Below are positions 55,639-64,000 of a DNA stretch of 64,000 nucleotides, one piece after another. The notes below the pieces were generated by a model, which worked only from the letters and a program-made list of their open reading frames with translations, had not been told where the DNA came from and did no database searches. The position numbers and the translations under genes were made by a program. Origin of the DNA: an uncultured Chitinophagaceae bacterium (lineage in GTDB: Bacteria > Bacteroidota > Bacteroidia > Chitinophagales > Chitinophagaceae); the NCBI GenBank assembly GCA_937919945.1, contig CALESY010000130.1, positions 3,706-67,705 on the forward strand, read 5' to 3'. How positions within the stretch are numbered: the first letter of the stretch is position 1; each line of letters begins with the position of its first letter.

Positions 55639-55740
55639 TACTACAATGTTGCTACAAACCTGCTACAATAAGAATACTTGATTTTTAATCTATCTTATTT
55701 GTTTTGAGTGAGTTAAATGAAATGCTACAAAATGCTACCG
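55639..55740 (+). repeat. Phased TGCTACAA repeats, possible recombinase site
   Basis: TACTACAA (55639-55646), TGCTACAA (55650-55657, 55661-55668 and 55723-55730) and TGCTACCG (55733-55740). Steps of 10-11 bp within the two groups put the repeats on one face of the helix, as for integrase arm-type sites. The tyrosine-recombinase remnant lies 6.5 kb upstream. An attachment-site role is inferred. Confidence 0.4.
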
Positions 55741-55830
55741 TTCTGTAAGCAAGAAAAATGACTATTACTTGTATCGTCCGTCTATAGGTATAGACTTAAC
55801 CCGAGTTAGAACAATGGTAACAGGTACATT

Positions 55831-55868
55831 AAAAGATAAAGGAGCCCAAAAGGGCTCCTTTATCTTTT
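55831..55868. terminator. 17-bp perfect stem-loop, bidirectional terminator
   Basis: Arms 55831-55847 and 55852-55868 are exact complements with a 4-nt loop and A/T-rich outer ends, so it can work on both strands. No intact gene ends nearby, suggesting that it once closed the decayed RHS gene or its immunity gene. Confidence 0.65.
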
Positions 55869-55921
55869 CGTCTAACCATATCATATTATAAATAATCGTC
55901 AATTTTCTAAAATACTATATT

Positions 55922-56056
55922 TTGAACGAGTTTGAAAAATTGGCTCAATGTAAACCGCTTAAAGCCAACCCTACACTGTCTTTCAGTGAGTATATACGCC
56001 AGAAAAAATCCTTCAGTTGGTTCGACACTCGTTCCGTAGACTCCACAAAAAAATAA
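55922..56056 (+). other. Possible 44-residue protein or gene tail
   Basis: An open frame from TTG 55922 (extendable upstream to 55892 without an ATG) reads NEFEKLAQCKPLKANPTLSFSEYIRQKKSFSWFDTRSVDSTKK. The composition is protein-like rather than random, but no start codon or family is recognised. It may be the end of a lost gene next to groEL. Its stop overlaps the groEL terminator by one base. Confidence 0.25.
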
Positions 56057-56086
56057 AAAGGCTGCAAGTATTTCTTGCAGCCTTTT
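56056..56086 (-). terminator. groEL terminator
   Basis: Perfect 13-bp arms (56056-56068 and 56074-56086) with a 5-nt loop and an A-rich run before them (56047-56059), giving a U-tract on the minus-strand transcript, 20 nt after the groEL stop. Confidence 0.8.
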
Positions 56087-56105
56087 ATGTTAGTATTTAT
56101 ACAGA

Positions 56106-57746
<1,641 letters not shown>

Positions 57747-57785
57747 TTAAATTTTATTTTTTAATTGATTTGGATGGAAAATGAA

Positions 57786-58064
57786 TTAAACAATAGCCAG
57801 AATATCGCTTTCGCGCATGATCAGGTAATCGTTACCTTCTATAGAAATTTCAGTACCTGCATATTTGCCATATAATACTGTATCTCCCGATTTTACAGAC
57901 ATTGGTTCATCTTTTTTACCAGGGCCTGCAGCTACTACGGTGCCGCGTTGTGGTTTTTCTTTAGCAGTGTCCGGGATGATAATACCACCTGCTGTTTTCT
58001 CTTCTGCTGCTGCGGGTTTCACAATTACCCTGTCGTGCAGCGGTGTGATGTTTACGTTAGCCAT
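57786..58064 (-). CDS. groS: Co-chaperonin GroES
   Basis: The protein has 92 residues. [44 protein letters not shown] matches GroES, including the mobile loop (about 17-32) that contacts GroEL. It forms the heptameric lid of the chaperonin. It is the first gene of the groES-groEL operon. Confidence 0.97.
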   Translation of the reverse strand: MANVNITPLHDRVIVKPAAAEEKTAGGIIIPDTAKEKPQRGTVVAAGPGKKDEPMSVKSGDTVLYGKYAGTEISIEGNDYLIMRESDILAIV

Positions 58065-58142
58065 AGTTTATTAATATTTAAATATTTAAAAATTAGTTTA
58101 TACTCATACCCTACATCTTTTGTGCCATTGGCTTTGGGGCTG

Positions 58143-58150
58143 CAAAGGTG
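58143..58150 (-). promoter_or_regulatory. Possible -7 box for the groES operon
   Basis: On the minus strand CACCTTTG followed by C matches TAnnTTTGC with one mismatch, about 80 nt before the groES start. No good -33 box is seen at the expected distance, so this is a weak call. The divergent peroxiredoxin gene starts at 58291. Confidence 0.3.
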
Positions 58151-58290
58151 CGCCAATTTTTCAGAAAAAAGTACTTTTTTTAATATGTCGTGTTCATTTT
58201 CTGTCAGTTTATATTTTAAATACTCCAAATGAACCTTTCATTTTGGCAGGCGTTATCTTCGCATCGTTTTAAAACTACAATCAATTTATT

Positions 58291-58761
58291 ATGGCAATAC
58301 AAGTAGGGCAACAAGCCCCCGATTTTACACTCCGCGATACGGAAAAGAACAAAGTAACCCTCAGCGAACAAAGGGGTAAGAACGTATTATTATTATTCTT
58401 TCCCGTAGCATTTACCAGTGTATGTACCGCAGAATTGTGCAGTGTACGCGATAACCTGTCTTTTTACAACAATGCAAACGCTGTAGTATATGGCATATCG
58501 GTAGATGCATTATTTTCTTTGGGCAAATTCAAAGAAGAGCAAAACCTCAATTTTACATTATTGAGTGACTTCAATAAAGAAGCCTCAACAGCTTATGATA
58601 CTATATACGAAAGCTGGTTTAATGACATGAAAGGAGTTTCAAAACGTTCTGCATTCGTTATAGACAAAGATGGCATTGTGAAATATGCAGAAGTATTGGA
58701 AAATGCCGGCGATGTACCTAACTTCAATGCTATACAAGAGGTGCTGAAAAGCTTGAACTAA
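58291..58761 (+). CDS. Peroxiredoxin of the PrxQ/BCP type
   Basis: The protein has 156 residues. The catalytic segment is P38-VAFTSV-C45 (PxxxTxxC) with a second cysteine at Cys50, five residues on, as in PrxQ/BCP enzymes that form an intramolecular disulphide. It reduces peroxides at the expense of thioredoxin. It is divergent from groES and stands alone. The AhpC/TSA-family assignment is firm; the subtype is by cysteine spacing only. Confidence 0.85.
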   Translation: MAIQVGQQAPDFTLRDTEKNKVTLSEQRGKNVLLLFFPVAFTSVCTAELCSVRDNLSFYNNANAVVYGISVDALFSLGKFKEEQNLNFTLLSDFNKEASTAYDTIYESWFNDMKGVSKRSAFVIDKDGIVKYAEVLENAGDVPNFNAIQEVLKSLN

Positions 58762-58790
58762 GGTTCTACACCTTTACAATTATCATTGTT

Positions 58791-59711
58791 ATGAAGAGAT
58801 ATCTGTTATTGATAGTGTGCCTTTTTGCAATAAAGGCAAATGCACAAGTATTGTTGAATAATATGGAGCAATGGCGTTTAGTGCCGGTTGGTTCACCATC
58901 AGTAACATTAGATGTCGTTAATGGTTGGCGTTGTCCGGATTCAATTGCACATGAATTTGGGTTTCTCATCAGCAATCCCAAGCGACAATTATTCAAATCA
59001 AGTGATAAAGTAAGTGGTGATTATGCTGCCAGAATAGTGTCTGAGATACAAGGTAGTTTCGGTAGTTCTGCAGGCATCTTAACAAGTGCGGTAATAAAGC
59101 TGGATTTAGTCAATCAAACGTATACTTTGTCTGGAGGTACACCAATCTATGGCAGGGTTAACTTTATTAATGCATGGATAAAGTATAACCCACAAGGCGG
59201 AGATACCGCAAGTGTATCTGTATCTGTCATTAAAACGGGTGCAGGTGCAGGTGGAAACGATTCAGTACTGGGCACGGGTGTTTACAGGGTAAGTACGCAA
59301 ATACCATATACTTTGGTAGACGTGCCCATAACCTATACAAATACTACTACATTGCCCGATGCATTGCAAATCGTTTTTTCAAGCAGCGGCAGGCGCGCAA
59401 CAGTTGGCAGCGAATTATTGATAGATGATGTCAGTTATTCTATATTTCCGGCAAGCGTAGCTAACAACAATGGTAGCAAGCAAGTATTAGTCTATCCCAA
59501 TCCCGCATCAGACAAACTCTATATTAATAGTAGCGATGCTATTCATAAAATTACTCTATACAGTATGGATGGCAGGCAGCTTATGTCAGAATATTTTCAG
59601 GGAAACACCTCACTTGATGTTGCTTCTTTACCACAGGGTACTTACTGTTATGCTTTGGCTGATGATAACGGTACAATCATACAGCGGCAAACAATAACAA
59701 TTGCTCGTTAA
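58791..59711 (+). CDS. T9SS-sorted exported protein (PCMD-like domain)
   Basis: The protein has 306 residues. A signal peptide (about 1-19; LLLIVCLFAIKANAQ) is followed by a beta-sandwich (about 25-225) with GWRCPD, an INAWIKYNP segment and a final ELLIDDVSYSI strand, consistent with the PCMD domain of Bacteroidota carbohydrate-related proteins. Residues about 235-306 (VYPNPASDKLYI, ITLYSMDGRQL, LPQGTYCYAL) are a type A T9SS sorting domain. It should be secreted and surface-attached. The ligand is not known. Confidence 0.7.
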   Translation: MKRYLLLIVCLFAIKANAQVLLNNMEQWRLVPVGSPSVTLDVVNGWRCPDSIAHEFGFLISNPKRQLFKSSDKVSGDYAARIVSEIQGSFGSSAGILTSAVIKLDLVNQTYTLSGGTPIYGRVNFINAWIKYNPQGGDTASVSVSVIKTGAGAGGNDSVLGTGVYRVSTQIPYTLVDVPITYTNTTTLPDALQIVFSSSGRRATVGSELLIDDVSYSIFPASVANNNGSKQVLVYPNPASDKLYINSSDAIHKITLYSMDGRQLMSEYFQGNTSLDVASLPQGTYCYALADDNGTIIQRQTITIAR

Positions 59712-59742
59712 AAAAATAGGGTGGTCATCCACCCTATTTTTT
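59711..59742. terminator. Bidirectional terminator between convergent genes
   Basis: Perfect 14-bp arms (59711-59724 and 59729-59742) with a 4-nt loop, and A/T runs on both sides. It starts at the stop of the T9SS gene and includes the stop codon of the histidine-kinase gene (59734-59736), so one hairpin serves both. Confidence 0.85.
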
Positions 59743-61125
59743 ATATGTCTTAGTGCTATCTACAGGTAAGAAGATGCTGAAGGTACTGCCCTCTCCTACA
59801 ACAGATTCCACATAAATATCGCCTTTATGTAGCTCTATGATACGGTGTGCTAATGCAAGCCCTAAGCCGGTACCGTGTATCAGATTGGTGTTTTCATACT
59901 TCAAGCCGCGAAAGAAAGGTTGGAAGATGGTTTCCAATTCATTGGGTGGTATGCCGGGGCCGTTGTCTTTTACTTCTACTACTATATTCTGAAACGTATA
60001 GGTAAGCGATACTTTGGCGCATTTATCTTTAGAAAACTTACAGGCATTGTGTATAATGTTTCTCAGTGCGCTATAAAGCAGTGCTTCGTTGCCATATAAA
60101 ATGTCAAAACCTTCACTTTCAGGAAAATCTTCAAAGTTCAGCTTTACATCATATAGCTGACTGATTTTTTTCATCTCGCCGGGTATGCGCATCAGCAACT
60201 CGTCTATACGTACTTTTGTAAGGTCTATACCGCCTACAGAGCCGCTCGCTTTTGCAATTTCAAGTATACTGCGCACAAGTAGTGCTAATCGTTTTACGTC
60301 ATCTTTTACTGAAAGGAATACCTTTTTGTACTCTTCATTACTGCGTTCCTTATGTAGTGCAACATCAAGTTGGCTGCTGATGGCTGCTAATGGTGTTGTT
60401 AATTCGTGCGATGCATTGGATAAGAAGCGGCGTTGCGTATCGAATGAAGACTGCAGACGGTCGAGTAGGTTGTTGATGGTTGTTGCCAGTTCCCACAATT
60501 CATCTTTTTCTTTACCCGTCGTAAGCCGTGCAGAAAATGCTTCAGAAGATATTTTTGTCAGTTTATCTGTCAGTTTACTGATGGAGCGAACAACATATCT
60601 GGAATAAAAATAACCGGTAATAAAAAAGATGATGATAAACCCTGCAATACCGCTTATCATCAGTGTTCTTAATTGCTGTAGCCATACGATGCTAAGCTTA
60701 TTATCTGCCGCAACTACTACAATATGTTTACGGTCTTCAGTATAGGCTACAGCGCTACGAAACCCGGCAATGAAATAATATGGTTCGCCTGATTTCAGCT
60801 TTCCTAAGGTGTTTTTATTGATATGCAGCGATTGTGTTGCATCTTCATCGAAACTGTAAATTTCTTTGCCTGCTGTATTAAAAACGATAATACTTTTATC
60901 TACCAACGTACTTGCAGATAGTGATGAGAACAAATGTAGCAGGCTGTCTTTATTTCCTTGAGCATCGTACAGGCGATAAACGCTTTCTGCCTGCACCCGT
61001 AATTTGTTATTAAATTCTTTTGTTTGGTTTTGATAGGTAAAGGTATACATCAGCCAACACCCTGATAAAAGCAGTACCAGCGCAATGAGCGTGTAGCCGA
61101 AGGTGATTCTGTACTTTAAATGCAT
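59734..61125 (-). CDS. Sensor histidine kinase
   Basis: The protein has 463 residues. Two membrane helices (about 10-28 and 150-172) bracket a periplasmic sensor region. HAMP follows, then the H-box [13 protein letters not shown] with His240 and the ATPase with N ([11 protein letters not shown]), G1 ([11 protein letters not shown]) and G2 (HGTGLGLAL) boxes. It should autophosphorylate and pass phosphate to the OmpR-type regulator immediately upstream; their stop and start overlap (TGATG). The signal is unknown. The pairing of kinase and regulator on one transcript is the normal order. Confidence 0.95.
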   Translation of the reverse strand: MHLKYRITFGYTLIALVLLLSGCWLMYTFTYQNQTKEFNNKLRVQAESVYRLYDAQGNKDSLLHLFSSLSASTLVDKSIIVFNTAGKEIYSFDEDATQSLHINKNTLGKLKSGEPYYFIAGFRSAVAYTEDRKHIVVVAADNKLSIVWLQQLRTLMISGIAGFIIIFFITGYFYSRYVVRSISKLTDKLTKISSEAFSARLTTGKEKDELWELATTINNLLDRLQSSFDTQRRFLSNASHELTTPLAAISSQLDVALHKERSNEEYKKVFLSVKDDVKRLALLVRSILEIAKASGSVGGIDLTKVRIDELLMRIPGEMKKISQLYDVKLNFEDFPESEGFDILYGNEALLYSALRNIIHNACKFSKDKCAKVSLTYTFQNIVVEVKDNGPGIPPNELETIFQPFFRGLKYENTNLIHGTGLGLALAHRIIELHKGDIYVESVVGEGSTFSIFLPVDSTKTYKK

Positions 61126-61820
61126 CAGTCAGCCTCAGTTTTTAAAATATATCCCATACCAACTTGTGTATGTATCAGTTTCGGCGTGAAGTCTTTGTCC
61201 AGTTTCTTGCGAAGGAAGTTTACATAAACATCTATCACATTGGTTTGTGTATCAAAGTCTATATCCCACACATCTTTAGCAATATCAGCTCTCGATACTA
61301 CTTTGCCTTTGTTTTTGAGCAAATACTCCAGTAGTTGAAATTCCTTAGCTGTCAGCGGTATTTTTTGCCCGCTGCGTTTCACATCTTTGTTATCCAGATT
61401 TACTTCTAAATCTTCAAGGCTCAGTATTTTTTCCGCAGGCGTTTCTACAGCTACGTCTGCGCGGCGTAGCATGGCTTTTACCCTTGCCAGCAGCTCTCGA
61501 AATTCAAATGGTTTTACAATGTAATCATCTGCCCCTACATCAAAGCCCTGTATTTTATTATCCATAAAGTTGAGGGCTGTAAGCATGATGATGGGTATGC
61601 GCTTATCTTTTTCCCGTATTATTTTACAAAGCTCGTATCCGTTGAGAAATGGCAGGTTGATGTCAAGTATAATGAGGTCGTATGGGTTATTGAGGTATAG
61701 CTTTTTACCTTCCAGTCCATTGTAGGCTACAGCAACATCAAAATGTTCTTCTTCCAGCCCCGATTGCAGGGTATCGGCAATCTTTTTTTCGTCTTCTACC
61801 AGTAATATACTATGTTTCAT
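61125..61820 (-). CDS. OmpR/PhoB-family response regulator
   Basis: The protein has 231 residues. The receiver domain has E9 and D10, the phospho-acceptor Asp53 (LIILDINLPF) and K in VKPFEF. The C-terminal winged helix (about 130-228) contains LTAKEFQLLEYLLKNKGKVVSRADIAKDVWDIDFDTQTNVIDVYVNFLRKKLD, the DNA-binding motif. It is the first gene of the two-component operon. The target genes are not known. No strong promoter was found in its upstream 220 bp. Confidence 0.95.
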   Translation of the reverse strand: MKHSILLVEDEKKIADTLQSGLEEEHFDVAVAYNGLEGKKLYLNNPYDLIILDINLPFLNGYELCKIIREKDKRIPIIMLTALNFMDNKIQGFDVGADDYIVKPFEFRELLARVKAMLRRADVAVETPAEKILSLEDLEVNLDNKDVKRSGQKIPLTAKEFQLLEYLLKNKGKVVSRADIAKDVWDIDFDTQTNVIDVYVNFLRKKLDKDFTPKLIHTQVGMGYILKTEAD

Positions 61821-61998
61821 GTAGTTCTGATTAGTATGTTCTTATCAAAATAATGTAGTTGAATAAAGGTTGCATTAAAAACAGATTAAAATAACACTAA
61901 CTATTTATCAGGTAGAACCTTTAACAGGTTTACGTTTCGTTATACAAGATAAGCAATAATCGTTTTGCGCAAAAGAGGATTTTTAAGTGTCGTAATCA

Positions 61999-62024
61999 TT
62001 GATGCGCTATTATTTAGTAACTTG
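61999..62024 (+). promoter_or_regulatory. Possible promoter for the PNGase F-like gene
   Basis: TTG at 61999-62001 and TAACTTG at 62018-62024 (one mismatch to TAnnTTTG) are separated by 16 nt, a little less than the usual 19-21. The ATG at 62045 would be about 15 nt after the expected start of transcription. A weak candidate. Confidence 0.3.
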
Positions 62025-62044
62025 TACTATTGATAAAAAACAGA

Positions 62045-64000
62045 ATGCTTATGAAACAAGCAGCTTTATGGCTGTTGTGCATATTGTTGTGCAATACAAC
62101 AAATGCAGCCGACTCTACCATTGTAGTATCACATCAGGATGTTGTTATTAAAACCAATCCTGCTGTTGGCGAAACAAAATATCCTCAGTGGGCTATATTT
62201 CCCGATGCCACCAAGCAGTATCGGAAAGTATTGATGCAGCTATCTTTCGAATGTGCACCGGGGCTGAAGTGTGGTGAGTGGGATTATATAAATAATATAA
62301 TAGTAGGACGAACAGGCAGCAAGAATAATGCACCGCTCAATTATGAAATTGCCCGTTATATAACACCTTACGGGTTTTATTGGAACTCATCCATGAACTG
62401 GCAGCATAGCTGGTATTATGATGTTACTGATTTCGCTTTGTTACTGCATGATTCTGTAGAAGTTATCTACCGCCATTCAGGCTACGAGGCTAATAATGAT
62501 AGAGGATGGAAAGTGAACCTGAAATTCATTTGCATTGAGGGAACGCCTGTAATGGAGCCCGTGAAGATTACAAAACTTTGGGATGGCTCTTACAGAATGG
62601 GCGATACTTCCATGCCAGTAGAAACATACCTCACTGCACAAAATATTACACTCGATGCAGCCACACAGCAGGCTCGCATCAAAATGATGAATACCGGGCA
62701 CGGCAGTGATAGTGCAGAAGGCTGTATGGAGTTTTGCAGCAAGTACAGGGAAATATTGTGGGACGGGAATGTCATTAATAAACGAGATATCTGGCGTAAT
62801 GATTGTGGTTATAATGCGGTGTACCCCCAAGCAGGTACATGGGTATATGATCGTGCCGGTTGGTGTCCCGGTTCGCCGGTAGCTTATGACCATGTTGATG
62901 TCGGGAGTGTGGCAGGTAGCAGCGCACATACTGTAGATATGAATATGCAACCTTACATAGCATATAATAACTTCGGTAACATATATACTACTGCTTATTT
63001 GATAGAGTATAAAAATGCGGCAAAAACAAATGATGCATCGCTTGAAACAATAATGGCGCCAAGTAAAGAGGCTGAGTTTAAGCGTATGAATCCTATTTGT
63101 AATACCCCTGTTGTGGTAATACGAAACAATGGTAGCGCAAATCTTACCAATGCATTGATAGAATATGGAGAAGAGGGTGGAACAATGGCTACTTACCAAT
63201 GGACAGGTAGCTTGGCAACACAGCAATACGATACTGTAGAGCTGACTAACCCGGTTAGTTGGACAAAAGCATCAGGTAAGTTTCTAGTTAACATCAAAAC
63301 TGTAAATGGTGTTGCTGATGAATATACCGAAGACAATAGCCTTACTTCCGATTTTACAGCACCTGTTGTGTTCCCGCCTAAGATTATTGTTCACTTTCAA
63401 ACAAATAAAGACGCCAGTGAGAATAATTACACCATCTATAATGCAACTACCAATAAAGTACATTATCAGAAATCTGGCTTTACAAATGAAAAACTGTATT
63501 TAGATACTATCAGCTTGAGCCCTGGTAATTGTTATTATTTCCGTTTTTCTGATGAGGGGCAATCCGGTGTTACAGGTTCAAACAAAGACGGACTTAACTT
63601 TTGGGCATTGAATGCTTATGAAGGTACTGGTATATTGCGCATAAGAAATGCGGCTAATGGTAATGTTTTAAAAGATATTACCGGTACGGTAGCTGGGCCA
63701 TATAATACTACGGGTGGCGACTTCGGAGCATACTATGGTTTATACTTTATGGCTGCATTCGGGTTGAATGTGGAAGACGTACAAACTACAAGCGCGCAGG
63801 TTGATGTTTATCCTAACCCGGCTAATAGTGTGGTGTATGTAACGTATACAGGATTGCCGGAAAAAGGCAACATCTACCTGACAGATATGCAAGGCAGGGT
63901 TTTGCAAACACGTGAGGTGAATAATATCACCGGAACGACAGCTATGGATATTGAAGGACAGGCAGCCGGTGTTTACATTATTAAGTTGGTATCCGGCAAT
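62045..64000 (+). CDS. T9SS-secreted PNGase F-like glycosidase, cut by the window edge
   Basis: At least 652 residues, still open at the edge. A signal peptide (about 1-24) is followed by the PNGase F fold. C76-GEWDY with Asp80 aligns with the catalytic Asp60 of PNGase F, and C227-MEFC with Glu229 aligns with Glu206. The DCGYNAVYPQAGTWVYDRAGWCPG segment (about 261-284) is the family signature. These enzymes cleave N-linked glycans from proteins. The C-terminal part ends in a type A T9SS domain (VDVYPNPANSVVYV). A second ATG at 62051 is also possible. Confidence 0.85.
   Translation, partial: MLMKQAALWLLCILLCNTTNAADSTIVVSHQDVVIKTNPAVGETKYPQWAIFPDATKQYRKVLMQLSFECAPGLKCGEWDYINNIIVGRTGSKNNAPLNYEIARYITPYGFYWNSSMNWQHSWYYDVTDFALLLHDSVEVIYRHSGYEANNDRGWKVNLKFICIEGTPVMEPVKITKLWDGSYRMGDTSMPVETYLTAQNITLDAATQQARIKMMNTGHGSDSAEGCMEFCSKYREILWDGNVINKRDIWRNDCGYNAVYPQAGTWVYDRAGWCPGSPVAYDHVDVGSVAGSSAHTVDMNMQPYIAYNNFGNIYTTAYLIEYKNAAKTNDASLETIMAPSKEAEFKRMNPICNTPVVVIRNNGSANLTNALIEYGEEGGTMATYQWTGSLATQQYDTVELTNPVSWTKASGKFLVNIKTVNGVADEYTEDNSLTSDFTAPVVFPPKIIVHFQTNKDASENNYTIYNATTNKVHYQKSGFTNEKLYLDTISLSPGNCYYFRFSDEGQSGVTGSNKDGLNFWALNAYEGTGILRIRNAANGNVLKDITGTVAGPYNTTGGDFGAYYGLYFMAAFGLNVEDVQTTSAQVDVYPNPANSVVYVTYTGLPEKGNIYLTDMQGRVLQTREVNNITGTTAMDIEGQAAGVYIIKLVSGN

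Noticed and set aside
55639..55740. CRISPR array
   Set aside because: The repeats are 8 bp with 2-3 bp gaps and one 54-bp gap; there are no spacers of constant length and no cas genes.
62477..63226. 249-residue open frame on the minus strand
   Set aside because: It lies entirely opposite the PNGase F-like gene, has no family motif and is rich in Cys, His and Ile as expected for an antisense shadow.

Overview
The window looks like a chromosome segment of a Bacteroidota bacterium, most likely of the Chitinophagaceae type. The evidence is several secreted proteins with C-terminal type IX secretion (T9SS) sorting domains, a PNGase F-like enzyme, very large Bacteroidota-style YD/RHS proteins, TAnnTTTG promoter boxes, and almost no Shine-Dalgarno signals. 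No tRNA, rRNA, CRISPR array or intact transposase was seen.

Region 1 (1-18.3 kb, plus strand) is a compact, phage-like module that is cut off by the left window edge. It holds a possible capsid protein, three tandem related small beta-rich proteins, a further small beta-rich protein, coiled-coil and membrane proteins, two proteins with a spike-type C-terminal motif, and a lysis set: holin-like, overlapping spanin-like, two membrane-anchored peptidoglycan-binding proteins and two lytic transglycosylases. It ends with a small DNA methylase-like protein, a 2025-residue methylase/MutS-I/strawberry-notch helicase fusion and a RecA-like ATPase. I recognise no portal, terminase, tape measure, baseplate or sheath gene, so a non-tailed (possibly membrane-containing) virus is the favoured but unproven reading. 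A strong terminator at 18.3 kb closes the module, followed by an Xre regulator with an operator-like intergenic region.

Region 2 (19.4-42.0 kb) is a tightly packed operon for a secreted RHS toxin: a large protein with a probable outer-membrane barrel, a beta-sandwich exported protein, a Skp/OmpH-like periplasmic chaperone, a lipoprotein, a 2084-residue SpvB/YD-like protein, a small exported protein, and a 3164-residue RHS protein ending in an Ntox44-like toxin. Two lipoproteins follow, the first overlapping the toxin stop codon and the best immunity candidate. A T9SS-sorted SBBP beta-propeller protein follows at 42-45 kb.

Region 3 (45.0-56.1 kb) is a worn genomic island. It contains a helix-turn-helix/small protein/primase-helicase operon, an Xre regulator, the frameshifted tail of a tyrosine recombinase, an ImmA/IrrE-PIN pair, a three-gene cassette (two-TM protein, B12-type radical SAM enzyme, UDG-superfamily protein), a HEPN/RES toxin-like protein, a decayed RHS core, and a phased cluster of TGCTACAA repeats that may be a recombination site. 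The three-gene cassette is the best candidate here for an undescribed system, possibly defensive.

Region 4 (56.1-64.0 kb) is ordinary chromosome: groES-groEL, a PrxQ/BCP peroxiredoxin, a T9SS exported protein, an OmpR-type response regulator/histidine kinase pair, and a T9SS PNGase F-like glycosidase cut by the right edge. Base composition looks visibly richer in G+C in region 1 and in A+T in regions 2-3, but I did not compute it.
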